From assembly GCA_002329205.1 (NCBI GenBank), contig DCTC01000001.1, positions 224,374-288,373 on the forward strand: 64,000 bases of DNA, given 5' to 3'. The stretch comes from Candidatus Roizmanbacteria bacterium UBA1450 (GTDB taxonomy: Bacteria > Patescibacteriota > Microgenomatia > UBA1406 > GWC2-37-13). Under the pieces are notes generated by a model. It was given only the letters and a program-made list of their open reading frames with translations, ran no database searches and was not told the DNA's origin. Every line of letters starts with the position of its first letter. Within the stretch, counting starts at the first letter, position 1. Below are positions 51,590 through 59,660 of the stretch, piece after piece. The position numbers and the translations under genes were made by a program.

Positions 51590-51660
51590 ATGAACGCGGA
51601 ACAGGTGGCCGAGCTGGAGGGGTCCCAACAGTGCGCAGTGAAACGAGCACTGGTGGGAGG
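51590..51660 (-). other. G/C-rich hairpin in the pyrD-pyrK spacer
   Basis: The whole spacer is strikingly G/C-rich. CCCAACAGTGC (51624-51634) and GCACTGGTGGG (51647-51657) pair over 11 positions with one mismatch and a 12-nt loop. No T-run follows on the minus strand. It could tune pyrK expression, stabilise the pyrD mRNA, or be an inserted repeat. It is not a tRNA, although GGTGGCCGAG looks like a tRNA D-arm. Confidence 0.6.
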
Positions 51661-51661
51661 G

Positions 51662-52585
51662 TTAAGACGCTTTATGTGCTATTCCCCTCATCTCTTCAAC
51701 ACTTTTATACCTATTTTCCTCCATAAAACGAGACATCTCTTCAGTTACTTTTTTAAAAACATCAATCCCCCGATAATATACCCCTGATCCGATCCCGATG
51801 GCAGTAGCTCCGGCCATGATATACTCAATTGCATCCTCACCTGTATTGATTCCTCCCGTCCCTATGATCGGAATTTTTACTGAATTGTATAAATTCCAGA
51901 CTGCCCGTACACCCATCGGCTTTATGGCAGGGCCCGATACGCCTCCGACTTTATTTGTCAAAATAGGACGTTTCATATTGATATCAATAACGACACCGGA
52001 AATGGTATTTATTGCCGTTATGGCATCGGCGCCTGCTGCTTCTGCTGCTTTTCCTACCTCGACAATTTCCGAACTGTCTGCTGATAATTTTGCAAATATG
52101 GGGATATCCCCGACAACTGACTTCACCGCTTTTATGAGATCCGATGTCATCTTGGTATCCAGTGCAAACATCCGTCCGAAATCATCTTCGGTATTGGGAC
52201 AGGATAAATTGACTTCAATTGCGGCAACACCAGTAGAGGCCATTTTCTCGCCTACCCGTTTAAAATTATCGATCGTATCGGCAAACATACTCCCGAACAC
52301 GGGAATATCAAGCTGAGTTACTGATGTTGTGATTTTTTCTATTGAATTCTCTATACCTGGGTTGGAAAGCCCGACTGCATTCTGAATGCCTTCCCGCCAT
52401 GCAAATACTGTTGGGTTTTTATGTCCTGGCCGTTCGGTCGGTCCTATCGATTTAAGAGTCACAGCGCCTGCTCCGTTTTCTTCGACAAATTTAAGTGAGG
52501 AGGAACTCACCCCCATGATCCCTGATGCAAGAACAGTCGGATTCTGAAGAGAAATACCGGCGAGATTTACTGAAAGATTTGCCAT
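51662..52585 (-). CDS. pyrD: Dihydroorotate dehydrogenase catalytic subunit PyrD (class 1B)
   Basis: PyrD oxidises dihydroorotate to orotate using FMN. Key parts are ASGIMG (about 19-24), KSIGPTERPGHKNP (about 45-58), the catalytic Cys in EVNLSCPNTED (about 124-134), and the phosphate-binding GTGGINTGEDA (about 243-253). At 307 aa it matches class 1B, which needs PyrK (encoded next). FMN for this enzyme could come from riboflavin imported by the riboswitch-controlled transporter at 9899. Confidence 0.94.
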   Translation of the reverse strand: MANLSVNLAGISLQNPTVLASGIMGVSSSSLKFVEENGAGAVTLKSIGPTERPGHKNPTVFAWREGIQNAVGLSNPGIENSIEKITTSVTQLDIPVFGSMFADTIDNFKRVGEKMASTGVAAIEVNLSCPNTEDDFGRMFALDTKMTSDLIKAVKSVVGDIPIFAKLSADSSEIVEVGKAAEAAGADAITAINTISGVVIDINMKRPILTNKVGGVSGPAIKPMGVRAVWNLYNSVKIPIIGTGGINTGEDAIEYIMAGATAIGIGSGVYYRGIDVFKKVTEEMSRFMEENRYKSVEEMRGIAHKAS

Positions 52586-52615
52586 AGGTTGCTACATCTT
52601 ACCATGAAATTCTTA

Positions 52616-52702
52616 TTATTTATATTGCTCCGGCTTGATACCGCATTTTTTATTCACCTGGGCGTGCTCGTAATTATAAATCTGCGCACCTCCCAAGTTC
52701 AT
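52616..52702 (-). CDS. Possible small protein, 28 aa
   Basis: A 28-codon frame from the ATG at 52702, in the spacer between the phosphoesterase and pyrD. The peptide begins MNLGGAQIYNYEHAQ and contains one Cys and several Lys. Codon choice looks coding-like, but there is no Shine-Dalgarno and no strong -10. It is listed as a weak candidate. Confidence 0.3.
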   Translation of the reverse strand: MNLGGAQIYNYEHAQVNKKCGIKPEQYK

Positions 52703-52733
52703 TTAAAATGAATATCGGCGCCGTTATGGAAAA

Positions 52734-53525
52734 CTATATCTCTTTTCCTATCTTTACACTTTGTTCCTTTACCACCATCTTCCCGTCCTCAATAGTCACA
52801 ATATTGAAATATCCCCTCTTGTGATCCTCAAAAGTCGGCTGATCCTGTCCAGGCAATAACCCGAACTGCAAACAGGTACTGGCAACCGAACTATATCTGA
52901 CACCGTCTTTTATTACTGTTGTTCCCCTATGCAGATGGCCGAAAAATACGCCATTAATCTTTTCTGCATGTGCAGCAAACAAATCATGCAAACGATCACC
53001 TTCAAAAAGGAGCATATCCCGATCGACCCATGAACAGTCTATCGGAAGAAGCGGAAAATGAATAAAGATCGACAGTGGCTGATCCTTTGACAATTCCTTA
53101 TCAATAATGTCAAACTGTTCATCAGAAATTGTCCCGTGCGGATCAATCTCACGCGGCCCTCGGCCATCCAAAACGAGGAAACGACGACGGCTTACTTCGA
53201 ATCTGTATACGAGATTGTCTGTCATAAGGTCTTCCTTTTCTCCTATTTGAAGCTCTGATTTGATCATCGCGGATTCATCATGATTGCCGGTGACATAATA
53301 GAAGGGTATATGAATATCCTTGACCATGGAAGCAAATAATGAATATGATTGCCTGTCAGGATCTGCGGCAATGTCTCCGGTATGGATTATAAAATCAGGT
53401 TGGAACGGAAGCGATTGGATTCCCTCAAGAACCTTTTGAAACGGATTATATGTATTTACTCCCTGAAGCTCAAAATCCTTCGACGGACCGATATGTGTAT
53501 CTGAAATGTGAATAAATCTAATCAT
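52734..53525 (-). CDS. Calcineurin-like (CpdA-type) metallophosphoesterase, 263 aa
   Basis: Metal-binding blocks in order: ISDTHIG (about 6-12), HTGDIA (about 51-56), TGNHDESA (about 81-88), FIHFPLLP (about 149-156) and GHLHRG (about 195-200). It resembles cyclic-nucleotide phosphodiesterase CpdA and related enzymes; the substrate is not known. The ATG at 53525 is preferred to a start at 53609, which would read through the palindromic repeat and overlap the PolX gene. Confidence 0.85.
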   Translation of the reverse strand: MIRFIHISDTHIGPSKDFELQGVNTYNPFQKVLEGIQSLPFQPDFIIHTGDIAADPDRQSYSLFASMVKDIHIPFYYVTGNHDESAMIKSELQIGEKEDLMTDNLVYRFEVSRRRFLVLDGRGPREIDPHGTISDEQFDIIDKELSKDQPLSIFIHFPLLPIDCSWVDRDMLLFEGDRLHDLFAAHAEKINGVFFGHLHRGTTVIKDGVRYSSVASTCLQFGLLPGQDQPTFEDHKRGYFNIVTIEDGKMVVKEQSVKIGKEI

Positions 53526-53536
53526 AATTCTGTCTT

Positions 53537-53572
53537 TGTCATGCTGTCCGACGGCTGGCGGACAGGATGAGC
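53537..53572. repeat. Dispersed palindromic repeat (copy 2, short)
   Basis: It begins with TGTCAT and has the stem CTGTCCG (53544-53550) / CGGACAG (53559-53565). It lies between the PolX stop and the phosphoesterase start. It resembles the outer half of the copies at 34866 and 58540. Confidence 0.55.
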
Positions 53573-53593
53573 TATTTAAAAGTGGATAATATC

Positions 53594-55447
53594 TTACTTT
53601 AATATCCACTTTTTTAATTTATCATAGTTCCAGGTATTCACGACCTTTTCTTTCGTAAGCCATCCACGGCGTGCTACATATATGCCGTATTTCATCCAAT
53701 CCATGTTTGATGCTGCATGGGCATCGGTATTGACGATAAATGTAGCGCCCAGTTCATTGCCCTCTTTAACCAAAGTATCCGGCAAATCCAACCGGGATGG
53801 TCCAGCATTAATTTCTAGAGCAATATGATTCTCGATAACATACTGAAATATCAGGTCCCAATTGAGGTCGATACCTTCACGTGCACCGAGCAGTCGCCCC
53901 GTCGGATGACCGAATATTTTAACTTTCGGATAAGAAAGAGCTTTCAGTACCCGTTCCGTCATTTCTTTCATGGGCATTCGGAACGAGCTGTGAACTGAAA
54001 CAATAAGATAATCTACATAATCAAATGCCTTCTCGGGAAGAGCGATTTCTCCCGAAGGTAAGATATCCACTTCCAATCCGATAAAATAGGGAATCTTTGA
54101 AGTTGATAAAACTTGATCAATATGCTCTTTTCGGTCCTTCATGATATGAATTATTTCTTCGTTTGAAAGCCCGCTTTGTTTGGGGTTGTGATCAGCGAAT
54201 CCGATATAGGAATATCCTAATTCGACTCCTTCATCAACAAGCTCCTCATATGTATTAATTCCCAAATCATGCGAAGGCTTCACATCATATGATGAATGTA
54301 TATGAAAGTCCCCTCTAATATCCTCCACGTCAATAAGTACGGGTACAGATTTCATATGTGCAATCTCAATCTCGCCTGTATCTTCACGCATCTCAGGAGG
54401 AATGTATTGAAGCCCCAGAAACGCATATAGGGATTCCTCCGTTTTAAAAGTCAAAATTTCTTCTCCGTCTGGATGTTTCGACTTGCTAACTCCTTCTCCT
54501 TTTGCTTCCAATTTTGTACCGCGCGCTGCTTTCAAACCGTACTCGGACAATGAGTATCCCTTTTTCAATGCATACTCCCGAAGTCTGATATTGTGAGCTT
54601 TGCTCCCGGTGAAATACTGCAACATAGAACCGTAACTTTCCTTTTCCTGCACACGAAGATCCATCCTGACATTGCCTGCTGCCAGGATTGAGGCTTTGCG
54701 GTCGCCTGCTCCTTCAATAGATCGTTTCCCGGGATACTTGAGAAAATGATCCACTATTTTTTTTGAATCGCCGATATCGGCCATCACTGATATATCGATA
54801 TCCCCAATTGTCGACACCCGACGGCGAAGTGATCCCAGCAAATCGATCTGCTGTACTTCTTTCAGTTCTGCAAGATGTTTTGAGATTTCTTCTGATACTT
54901 CAAATGCATACGGCAACGGCATGCGTTCCTCTCTTCTATCCTGTCTTTCAAAGACATCCAAAGCTTCAATGATATCATCCTGCGATTTCTGTCCGAAACC
55001 TTCAAGCTCAGCGATTTGTCCGGTTTTTGCGATATTTCGTAGATCGCTTATGACCGTCTCAGGATCAGTAATACCGAAATGCATAACCAGTCGAAATGCT
55101 TTTTTCGGTCCTATTCCCGGAACTTCCATGAGTCTGAAAACCGACGGCGGGATACCTTTGAGAACTTCATTAAAGTGAGATGACTCCCCTTTTTCAAAAA
55201 ATTCCTCAAGGGCTGATCCTATTCCCGGCCCAATACCCGGTACTTTGTACAGTTTCCCTTCCTGCCAGATATCCCGAATTTCCCGAGACAAATGTTCGAT
55301 TGCGTCTGCAGCTTTCTCATAGGCAATAATCCTGAAGCGGCTTACCTTTCCATCTTTTGAAGTCGGGTCTCCTATAAGAGTATAGGCAGCGGCAATATTT
55401 CGAAGAAGGTGCGCAACTTGTTTATTTGAATACTGATCGTCAGCCAT
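53594..55447 (-). CDS. polX: DNA polymerase/3'-5' exonuclease PolX
   Basis: PolX fills short gaps in DNA repair. An N-terminal pol-beta region has helix-hairpin-helix motifs (VPGIGPGIG, about 70-78, and VPGIGPKKA, about 109-117) and the nucleotidyltransferase block GSLRRR..IGDIDISV (about 205-222, Asp pair). A C-terminal PHP domain starts at DFHIHSSYD (about 381-389) with further His and Asp ligands (ADHN, GHPTG, NTDAHA). The length of 617 aa is slightly longer than usual (about 570). TATAAT lies 10 nt before the ATG. Confidence 0.93.
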   Translation of the reverse strand: MADDQYSNKQVAHLLRNIAAAYTLIGDPTSKDGKVSRFRIIAYEKAADAIEHLSREIRDIWQEGKLYKVPGIGPGIGSALEEFFEKGESSHFNEVLKGIPPSVFRLMEVPGIGPKKAFRLVMHFGITDPETVISDLRNIAKTGQIAELEGFGQKSQDDIIEALDVFERQDRREERMPLPYAFEVSEEISKHLAELKEVQQIDLLGSLRRRVSTIGDIDISVMADIGDSKKIVDHFLKYPGKRSIEGAGDRKASILAAGNVRMDLRVQEKESYGSMLQYFTGSKAHNIRLREYALKKGYSLSEYGLKAARGTKLEAKGEGVSKSKHPDGEEILTFKTEESLYAFLGLQYIPPEMREDTGEIEIAHMKSVPVLIDVEDIRGDFHIHSSYDVKPSHDLGINTYEELVDEGVELGYSYIGFADHNPKQSGLSNEEIIHIMKDRKEHIDQVLSTSKIPYFIGLEVDILPSGEIALPEKAFDYVDYLIVSVHSSFRMPMKEMTERVLKALSYPKVKIFGHPTGRLLGAREGIDLNWDLIFQYVIENHIALEINAGPSRLDLPDTLVKEGNELGATFIVNTDAHAASNMDWMKYGIYVARRGWLTKEKVVNTWNYDKLKKWILK

Positions 55448-55619
55448 AATTGTATTTATTATAACGAATGAAAAATTTGGGAAGTTAAGAAAACAGTGAG
55501 AATCCCCTTGAGAAAAATAAAAATCGTAAAGTTAACTCGGATTAACTTGGAAAATTAATATTATTACCCTGAAAAGTAATAATTTTTATAATATTATTGT
55601 GATTTTTATGAAAAAGGTG

Positions 55620-55625
55620 TATAAT
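55620..55625 (+). promoter_or_regulatory. -10 box (TATAAT)
   Basis: TATAAT, 11 nt before the ATG at 55637. Confidence 0.5.
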
Positions 55626-55636
55626 TGCTTTTTAAT

Positions 55637-56371
55637 ATGAAAAATATTTCTGAAAATCTAACCTGGCGTCCGGTAAACTTTAGAACTTTTGCAACTATTC
55701 TTCCCGATGCTTACAAATCAGGATACGCGCAAAGCTCTCTTGACAGGGTTGCTTCAAAACTTCAGCAGGAATCAACGGGTGATATGAACCGGGTTGTACA
55801 GGAATTTGGTTTGGACAGATTTAAGAACTGGGGTATGTTCGAGGGTGATGGCGCACTGGTCGCATTTGCGCACGATTTTGATGCCGTTCCGCTTGTAGAC
55901 CGCAACAATCCCTATTATGGTACTATTCAGAATGCTCCAGCAACAGTTGTATTACGAAGAAAACTGCAAAATTATGCACCGACTGCAGAAAGTGTCAGTG
56001 TAGCATCAATGATCCCGAATGGCACCGGTACACAAAGAATCGTTGCAGCATGCTACGAGTCCAATACAGGGAAACTGCACAGAGTTAATGTTTCAACACA
56101 ACAGGAAATCAACCACCAAGGAGTAAAAATTGCACCTACTCAGCCCGATGACTTCATCCGTCAAGCCGGATTCGTAACTGCCCGTATGGTTGCAGAGACA
56201 GGCCATAGACATTTGGTTGATATTATCCACTCTGATGATCTCGGAACCGGTATTATTGGAGACCTGCATGACAGAGTTTCTCACCAGCTCGGTTTAGGAG
56301 TATACTCGAACGGGGATTATCTTTCCGTACAGATTGAGGATGCACGCTTTGCCGTTCCGGAACATATCTGA
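55637..56371 (+). CDS. Hypothetical protein, 244 aa
   Basis: No family is recognised. The protein is soluble and alpha/beta by eye, with no catalytic motif that can be named. A conserved-looking His-rich part (ETGHRHLVDIIHSDD, about 193-207) could bind metal. The ATG at 55637 is set by the TATAAT box 11 nt upstream; an in-frame TTG at 55625 is rejected because it overlaps that box. Downstream, about 136 nt without features precede the convergent HD-like gene. Confidence 0.6.
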   Translation: MKNISENLTWRPVNFRTFATILPDAYKSGYAQSSLDRVASKLQQESTGDMNRVVQEFGLDRFKNWGMFEGDGALVAFAHDFDAVPLVDRNNPYYGTIQNAPATVVLRRKLQNYAPTAESVSVASMIPNGTGTQRIVAACYESNTGKLHRVNVSTQQEINHQGVKIAPTQPDDFIRQAGFVTARMVAETGHRHLVDIIHSDDLGTGIIGDLHDRVSHQLGLGVYSNGDYLSVQIEDARFAVPEHI

Positions 56372-56507
56372 ACTGAACTAATCATAGAAGCACACATAAT
56401 CGCAAACGACTTTCAGTGAATTGTCTCTCGTATTCTCAATAATTCAAGAAATTTATTTGTGCTCCGGGAAGAATGTGAGTTACAGGACAAAAAAGAAAAG
56501 CAGACTG

Positions 56508-57752
56508 TTACGGATGGACTGCACTTACATTTTCTGCGATATTTGCCAGTACTTCATCCGCATTATCGCGATTAAATTCAAGTTCTATAGCTTGATGCTG
56601 GTCATATTTGTTGACATAGTTCATGCGGAATGTCTGAGCTTCTGGGAAGAGTACAAAACCTGACGCAAGCATCAGAGAGAATCGATCTGCATCATATTTT
56701 TCTTTGGGGCCGTATAATCTCCACATTTCTCCATATACTTTTTCCATAGACAGCTGACCATGTTCGTCTTTAAGATGTGGCGGTGCATATATCTGGTCAT
56801 ACTCTGCATTTACTGGACACTCAGCAAGTTCTGCGTACCGAAGGTCATTTCTGTGTACCCATGGATCATAAGCAAAAGTCATATCAATTACGCCATCTTG
56901 ATAATCTGTACCAACATAATCTGTATATAAATTACCTCTTGTATGCTCGTGGGCGTTGACGATCTCTGGTCGTAATGCTTGTGGGATCACTCTACCTCTT
57001 CGAATTTCTGCTTTATCAGCAATGAGTAATGCGGCACTCATTGGAGTATGCCATTCCCGCATATGATCTACTTTATCTTTAAATGGAAGCCCTTTGATTT
57101 GGAGCAGGCCTTCGCGATATATAGGTTCGTTGTGAAGCATAATTCCTATCTGAATCTCACGCATTCGCTGCCGATCGCCGCCGGTAAGATTTGGGAACAT
57201 TCTTTTGACACCACGGGCACCAAGTAAGTTATGAATATTTCTGCTTAAAAAGTTAAAATTGTCATGTAAAGCTACCTGTGCTGTAGCATCCGTCCTCATC
57301 TGTGGATCGTCTATACCTGCTTTTTCAAGCAAATCCTGCACCATTCTGTGAGTAAAATAAATATGATTTTTATAGGTATGATCATTAAATAGACCGACTT
57401 CTTCATCTGTTTCAGGAATATGATACTTGTGACCATGAAGAAGTGATGCCATACTCATATCCAGTAAGGGTGAAGCATGAGGTTCGAGGACATCCATTGT
57501 CTCTCGCGGGGTAAGTCGTGTGATATCAATCCCTGTTTGTTTTTCAAATGCCCAGATGCCCTGATTATCTAAATAACGATCAATGATTGCCGGTGGGACA
57601 TTCGCCTCAAGAAGATAATCTCGTGCGTTAATAGGAATTTCCTTAGAATTGTGAAGAACGTGCAATGGTACATGACCATTTGATGGGAGGAGAAATCTTG
57701 TGTCTCGCGCTGTGGCAAGAACTTCTCCTATATGTGCTTCAAGATTCAGCAT
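56508..57752 (-). CDS. Divergent HD-domain-like protein, 414 aa
   Basis: The middle part carries a pattern that fits an HD phosphohydrolase: His in KNHIYFTHRMV (about 129-139), His-Asp in VALHDNFNF (about 160-168), a His in IMLHNEP (about 203-209) and Asp in LLIADKAEIRRGR (about 242-254). The N- and C-terminal thirds are not recognised. If the assignment holds, it is a second HD enzyme in the window, unrelated in detail to that at 6005. No strong promoter is seen before the ATG at 57752. Confidence 0.55.
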   Translation of the reverse strand: MLNLEAHIGEVLATARDTRFLLPSNGHVPLHVLHNSKEIPINARDYLLEANVPPAIIDRYLDNQGIWAFEKQTGIDITRLTPRETMDVLEPHASPLLDMSMASLLHGHKYHIPETDEEVGLFNDHTYKNHIYFTHRMVQDLLEKAGIDDPQMRTDATAQVALHDNFNFLSRNIHNLLGARGVKRMFPNLTGGDRQRMREIQIGIMLHNEPIYREGLLQIKGLPFKDKVDHMREWHTPMSAALLIADKAEIRRGRVIPQALRPEIVNAHEHTRGNLYTDYVGTDYQDGVIDMTFAYDPWVHRNDLRYAELAECPVNAEYDQIYAPPHLKDEHGQLSMEKVYGEMWRLYGPKEKYDADRFSLMLASGFVLFPEAQTFRMNYVNKYDQHQAIELEFNRDNADEVLANIAENVSAVHP

Positions 57753-57896
57753 TTTGTAAATTAAATTTATTGCAATTTTCCGCCTTATTGATTAAAATTT
57801 GATATATATTATACACATTTTTATAAATTTTTGCAATATTTAACAAAAATATCATAAAAATACTCGAATTGCTTTTATTTAGTATACATTTTATGA

Positions 57897-57902
57897 TATA
57901 AC
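57897..57902 (+). promoter_or_regulatory. Extended -10 box
   Basis: TGATATAAC with TATAAC at 57897-57902, 9 nt before the udk ATG. Confidence 0.45.
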
Positions 57903-57911
57903 GATACTATT

Positions 57912-58529
57912 ATGAAAAATCCCTTCATACTCGGAGTCGCCGGCGGAACCGGTTCCGGCAAAACAACTATCGCAGAAAAAGTTTATACTCACTTCGGTGA
58001 TAAAGTAGTCTATATCCCCCATGACCGCTACTACAAAGACCAATCCGAGAAAACAATGGAAGAACGTATCAAGACAAACTATGATCATCCGGACGCATTG
58101 GAGACAGACCTTTTCATTGTCCACCTCCAGAAGCTTCAACAAGGACAAGAAGTAGAAGTCCCTGAATATGATTTTACCCAGCATACGAGAAAAACTGATG
58201 TCACGGTAACAATTGCTCCTGCTCCATTGATACTCATTGAAGGAATACTTATTTTTGATAATCCTCTCCTCCGTGAACTTATTGACCTTCGTATTTATGT
58301 AGATGTACCGGCTGATATCCGGATTTTGAGACGTGCGAAGCGGGATATTGAAGAACGCGGGCGTACACTTGATTCGGTCTATAATCAGTATGTCGCAACA
58401 GCCCGTCCCATGCATGAAAAATTCGTCGAGCCGACCAAAGAATACGCAGATATTATCATCCCGCGCGGCGGAAAGAATGAGAAGGCAGTATCAACCCTGA
58501 TCCATACACTTGAGAAACGATTAGGGTAA
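57912..58529 (+). CDS. udk: Uridine kinase
   Basis: Udk phosphorylates uridine (and cytidine) to the monophosphate for pyrimidine salvage. The P-loop GVAGGTGSGKTT (about 6-17), HDRYYKDQ (about 38-45), the YDFTQHTR segment (about 90-97) and LIEGILIF (about 112-119) are family-defining. The 205-aa length is normal. With PyrE and PyrF it gives two routes to UMP. An extended -10 lies 9 nt upstream of the ATG. Confidence 0.94.
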   Translation: MKNPFILGVAGGTGSGKTTIAEKVYTHFGDKVVYIPHDRYYKDQSEKTMEERIKTNYDHPDALETDLFIVHLQKLQQGQEVEVPEYDFTQHTRKTDVTVTIAPAPLILIEGILIFDNPLLRELIDLRIYVDVPADIRILRRAKRDIEERGRTLDSVYNQYVATARPMHEKFVEPTKEYADIIIPRGGKNEKAVSTLIHTLEKRLG

Positions 58530-58539
58530 AATAAACCAT

Positions 58540-58602
58540 TGCCATCCCGCACTTGATGCGGGATCCAGAAGCATGGATACCCGATCATAGCCGGGAATGA
58601 CA
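58540..58602. repeat. Dispersed palindromic repeat (copy 3)
   Basis: TGCCATCCCGC, a hairpin with GCGGGAT, a second stem CCCG/CGGG and a closing GGGAATGACA. It is of the widely distributed TGTCATCCCG...GGAATGACA type. It lies between udk and the amidohydrolase gene. Confidence 0.75.
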
Positions 58603-58625
58603 GTTATAAATTCCTAACTGATATC

Positions 58626-59615
58626 ATGTCACAGCAAGCACCTCAATGGAACTTCCAACATCTTCTCGTGGAAGAAATTAAAAATAATGGCGGATGGGTC
58701 AATGCCCATGCTCACATAGATCGAGCGTTTACCATAACCCCGGAAAGCCTGGACATTTACCGAAAACACTCACTTGAAGAAAAATGGGATCTGGTGGATG
58801 TTGTGAAAAACGCGTCAGAAGAAGAATATTACAGAAGAATATCAATGGCGCTTGAATTGATGATCAGCCAAGGCGTGGCCGCTGTCGGATCTTTTATTGA
58901 TATCGATCCCGTCGCTGAAGATCGGGCTGCCAAAGCAGCTGTTCGTGCAAAAGAGCAATACAAAGATCAAATTTCAGTAGTCCTCATAAATCAGGTTCTC
59001 AAAGGTGTGATCGAACCTGAAGCTAGAAAATGGTTTGACCGCGCAATGGAATACGTTGATATCGTCGGCGGGCTTCCAAAACGGGACGAACGCGATCACG
59101 GAAAAGGCTCCGAGCATATGGATATCCTTCTTGAAACGGCAAAAAAACACGGCAAAATGGTCCATGTGCATGTCGATCAGTTCAACACTCAGAATGATAA
59201 AGAAACGGAACTCCTGGCAGAAAAAACGATCGAACACGGTATGCAGGGAAAAGTCGTCGCAGTACACTCCATCTCACTCGCGGCACATCCAAAGGAATAC
59301 CGTGAACGAGTGTATAAAAAACTACAAGAAGCAGAAATCATGATGATCGGTTGTCCGACAGCCTGGATTGATGCCCCAAGACATGAAGATCTTCAGCCGT
59401 TTCACAACGCACTTACCCCAGTTGATGAACTTGTCAAGTACGGTATCACTGTCGCGATCGGATCTGACAATATCGCTGATTACATGCTTCCCTTCACAGA
59501 CGGCGACATGTGGAGTGAACTCAAACTCATGGCTATTGGAAACAGATTCATGGACCTTGATGAACTGGTCAAAATCGCAACAGTCAACGGCCGGAAGGTA
59601 CTGGGCATCGAGTAA
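58626..59615 (+). CDS. Amidohydrolase, cytosine-deaminase-like, 329 aa
   Basis: The metal-dependent amidohydrolase barrel has NAHAHID (about 23-29), HVHVDQ (about 181-186), AVHSIS (about 216-221) and IGSDNIAD (about 285-292), in the order seen in cytosine deaminases. The general-acid Glu that follows the third His in E. coli CodA (HCDE) is Gln here (HVDQ), so deamination of cytosine is doubtful; a related hydrolysis of a ring or amide is possible. The location after udk suggests a nucleobase-related substrate, which is inference. TATAAA lies about 16 nt upstream. Confidence 0.78.
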   Translation: MSQQAPQWNFQHLLVEEIKNNGGWVNAHAHIDRAFTITPESLDIYRKHSLEEKWDLVDVVKNASEEEYYRRISMALELMISQGVAAVGSFIDIDPVAEDRAAKAAVRAKEQYKDQISVVLINQVLKGVIEPEARKWFDRAMEYVDIVGGLPKRDERDHGKGSEHMDILLETAKKHGKMVHVHVDQFNTQNDKETELLAEKTIEHGMQGKVVAVHSISLAAHPKEYRERVYKKLQEAEIMMIGCPTAWIDAPRHEDLQPFHNALTPVDELVKYGITVAIGSDNIADYMLPFTDGDMWSELKLMAIGNRFMDLDELVKIATVNGRKVLGIE

Positions 59616-59660
59616 TACAAAGGACTGCTATAATTAAGCATTACTGTATTGCACTCATTT

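Noticed and set aside
51595..51660. tRNA-like sequence in the pyrD-pyrK spacer (GGTGGCCGAG)
   Set aside because: There is no T-arm, no acceptor pairing and no anticodon arm of the right size.
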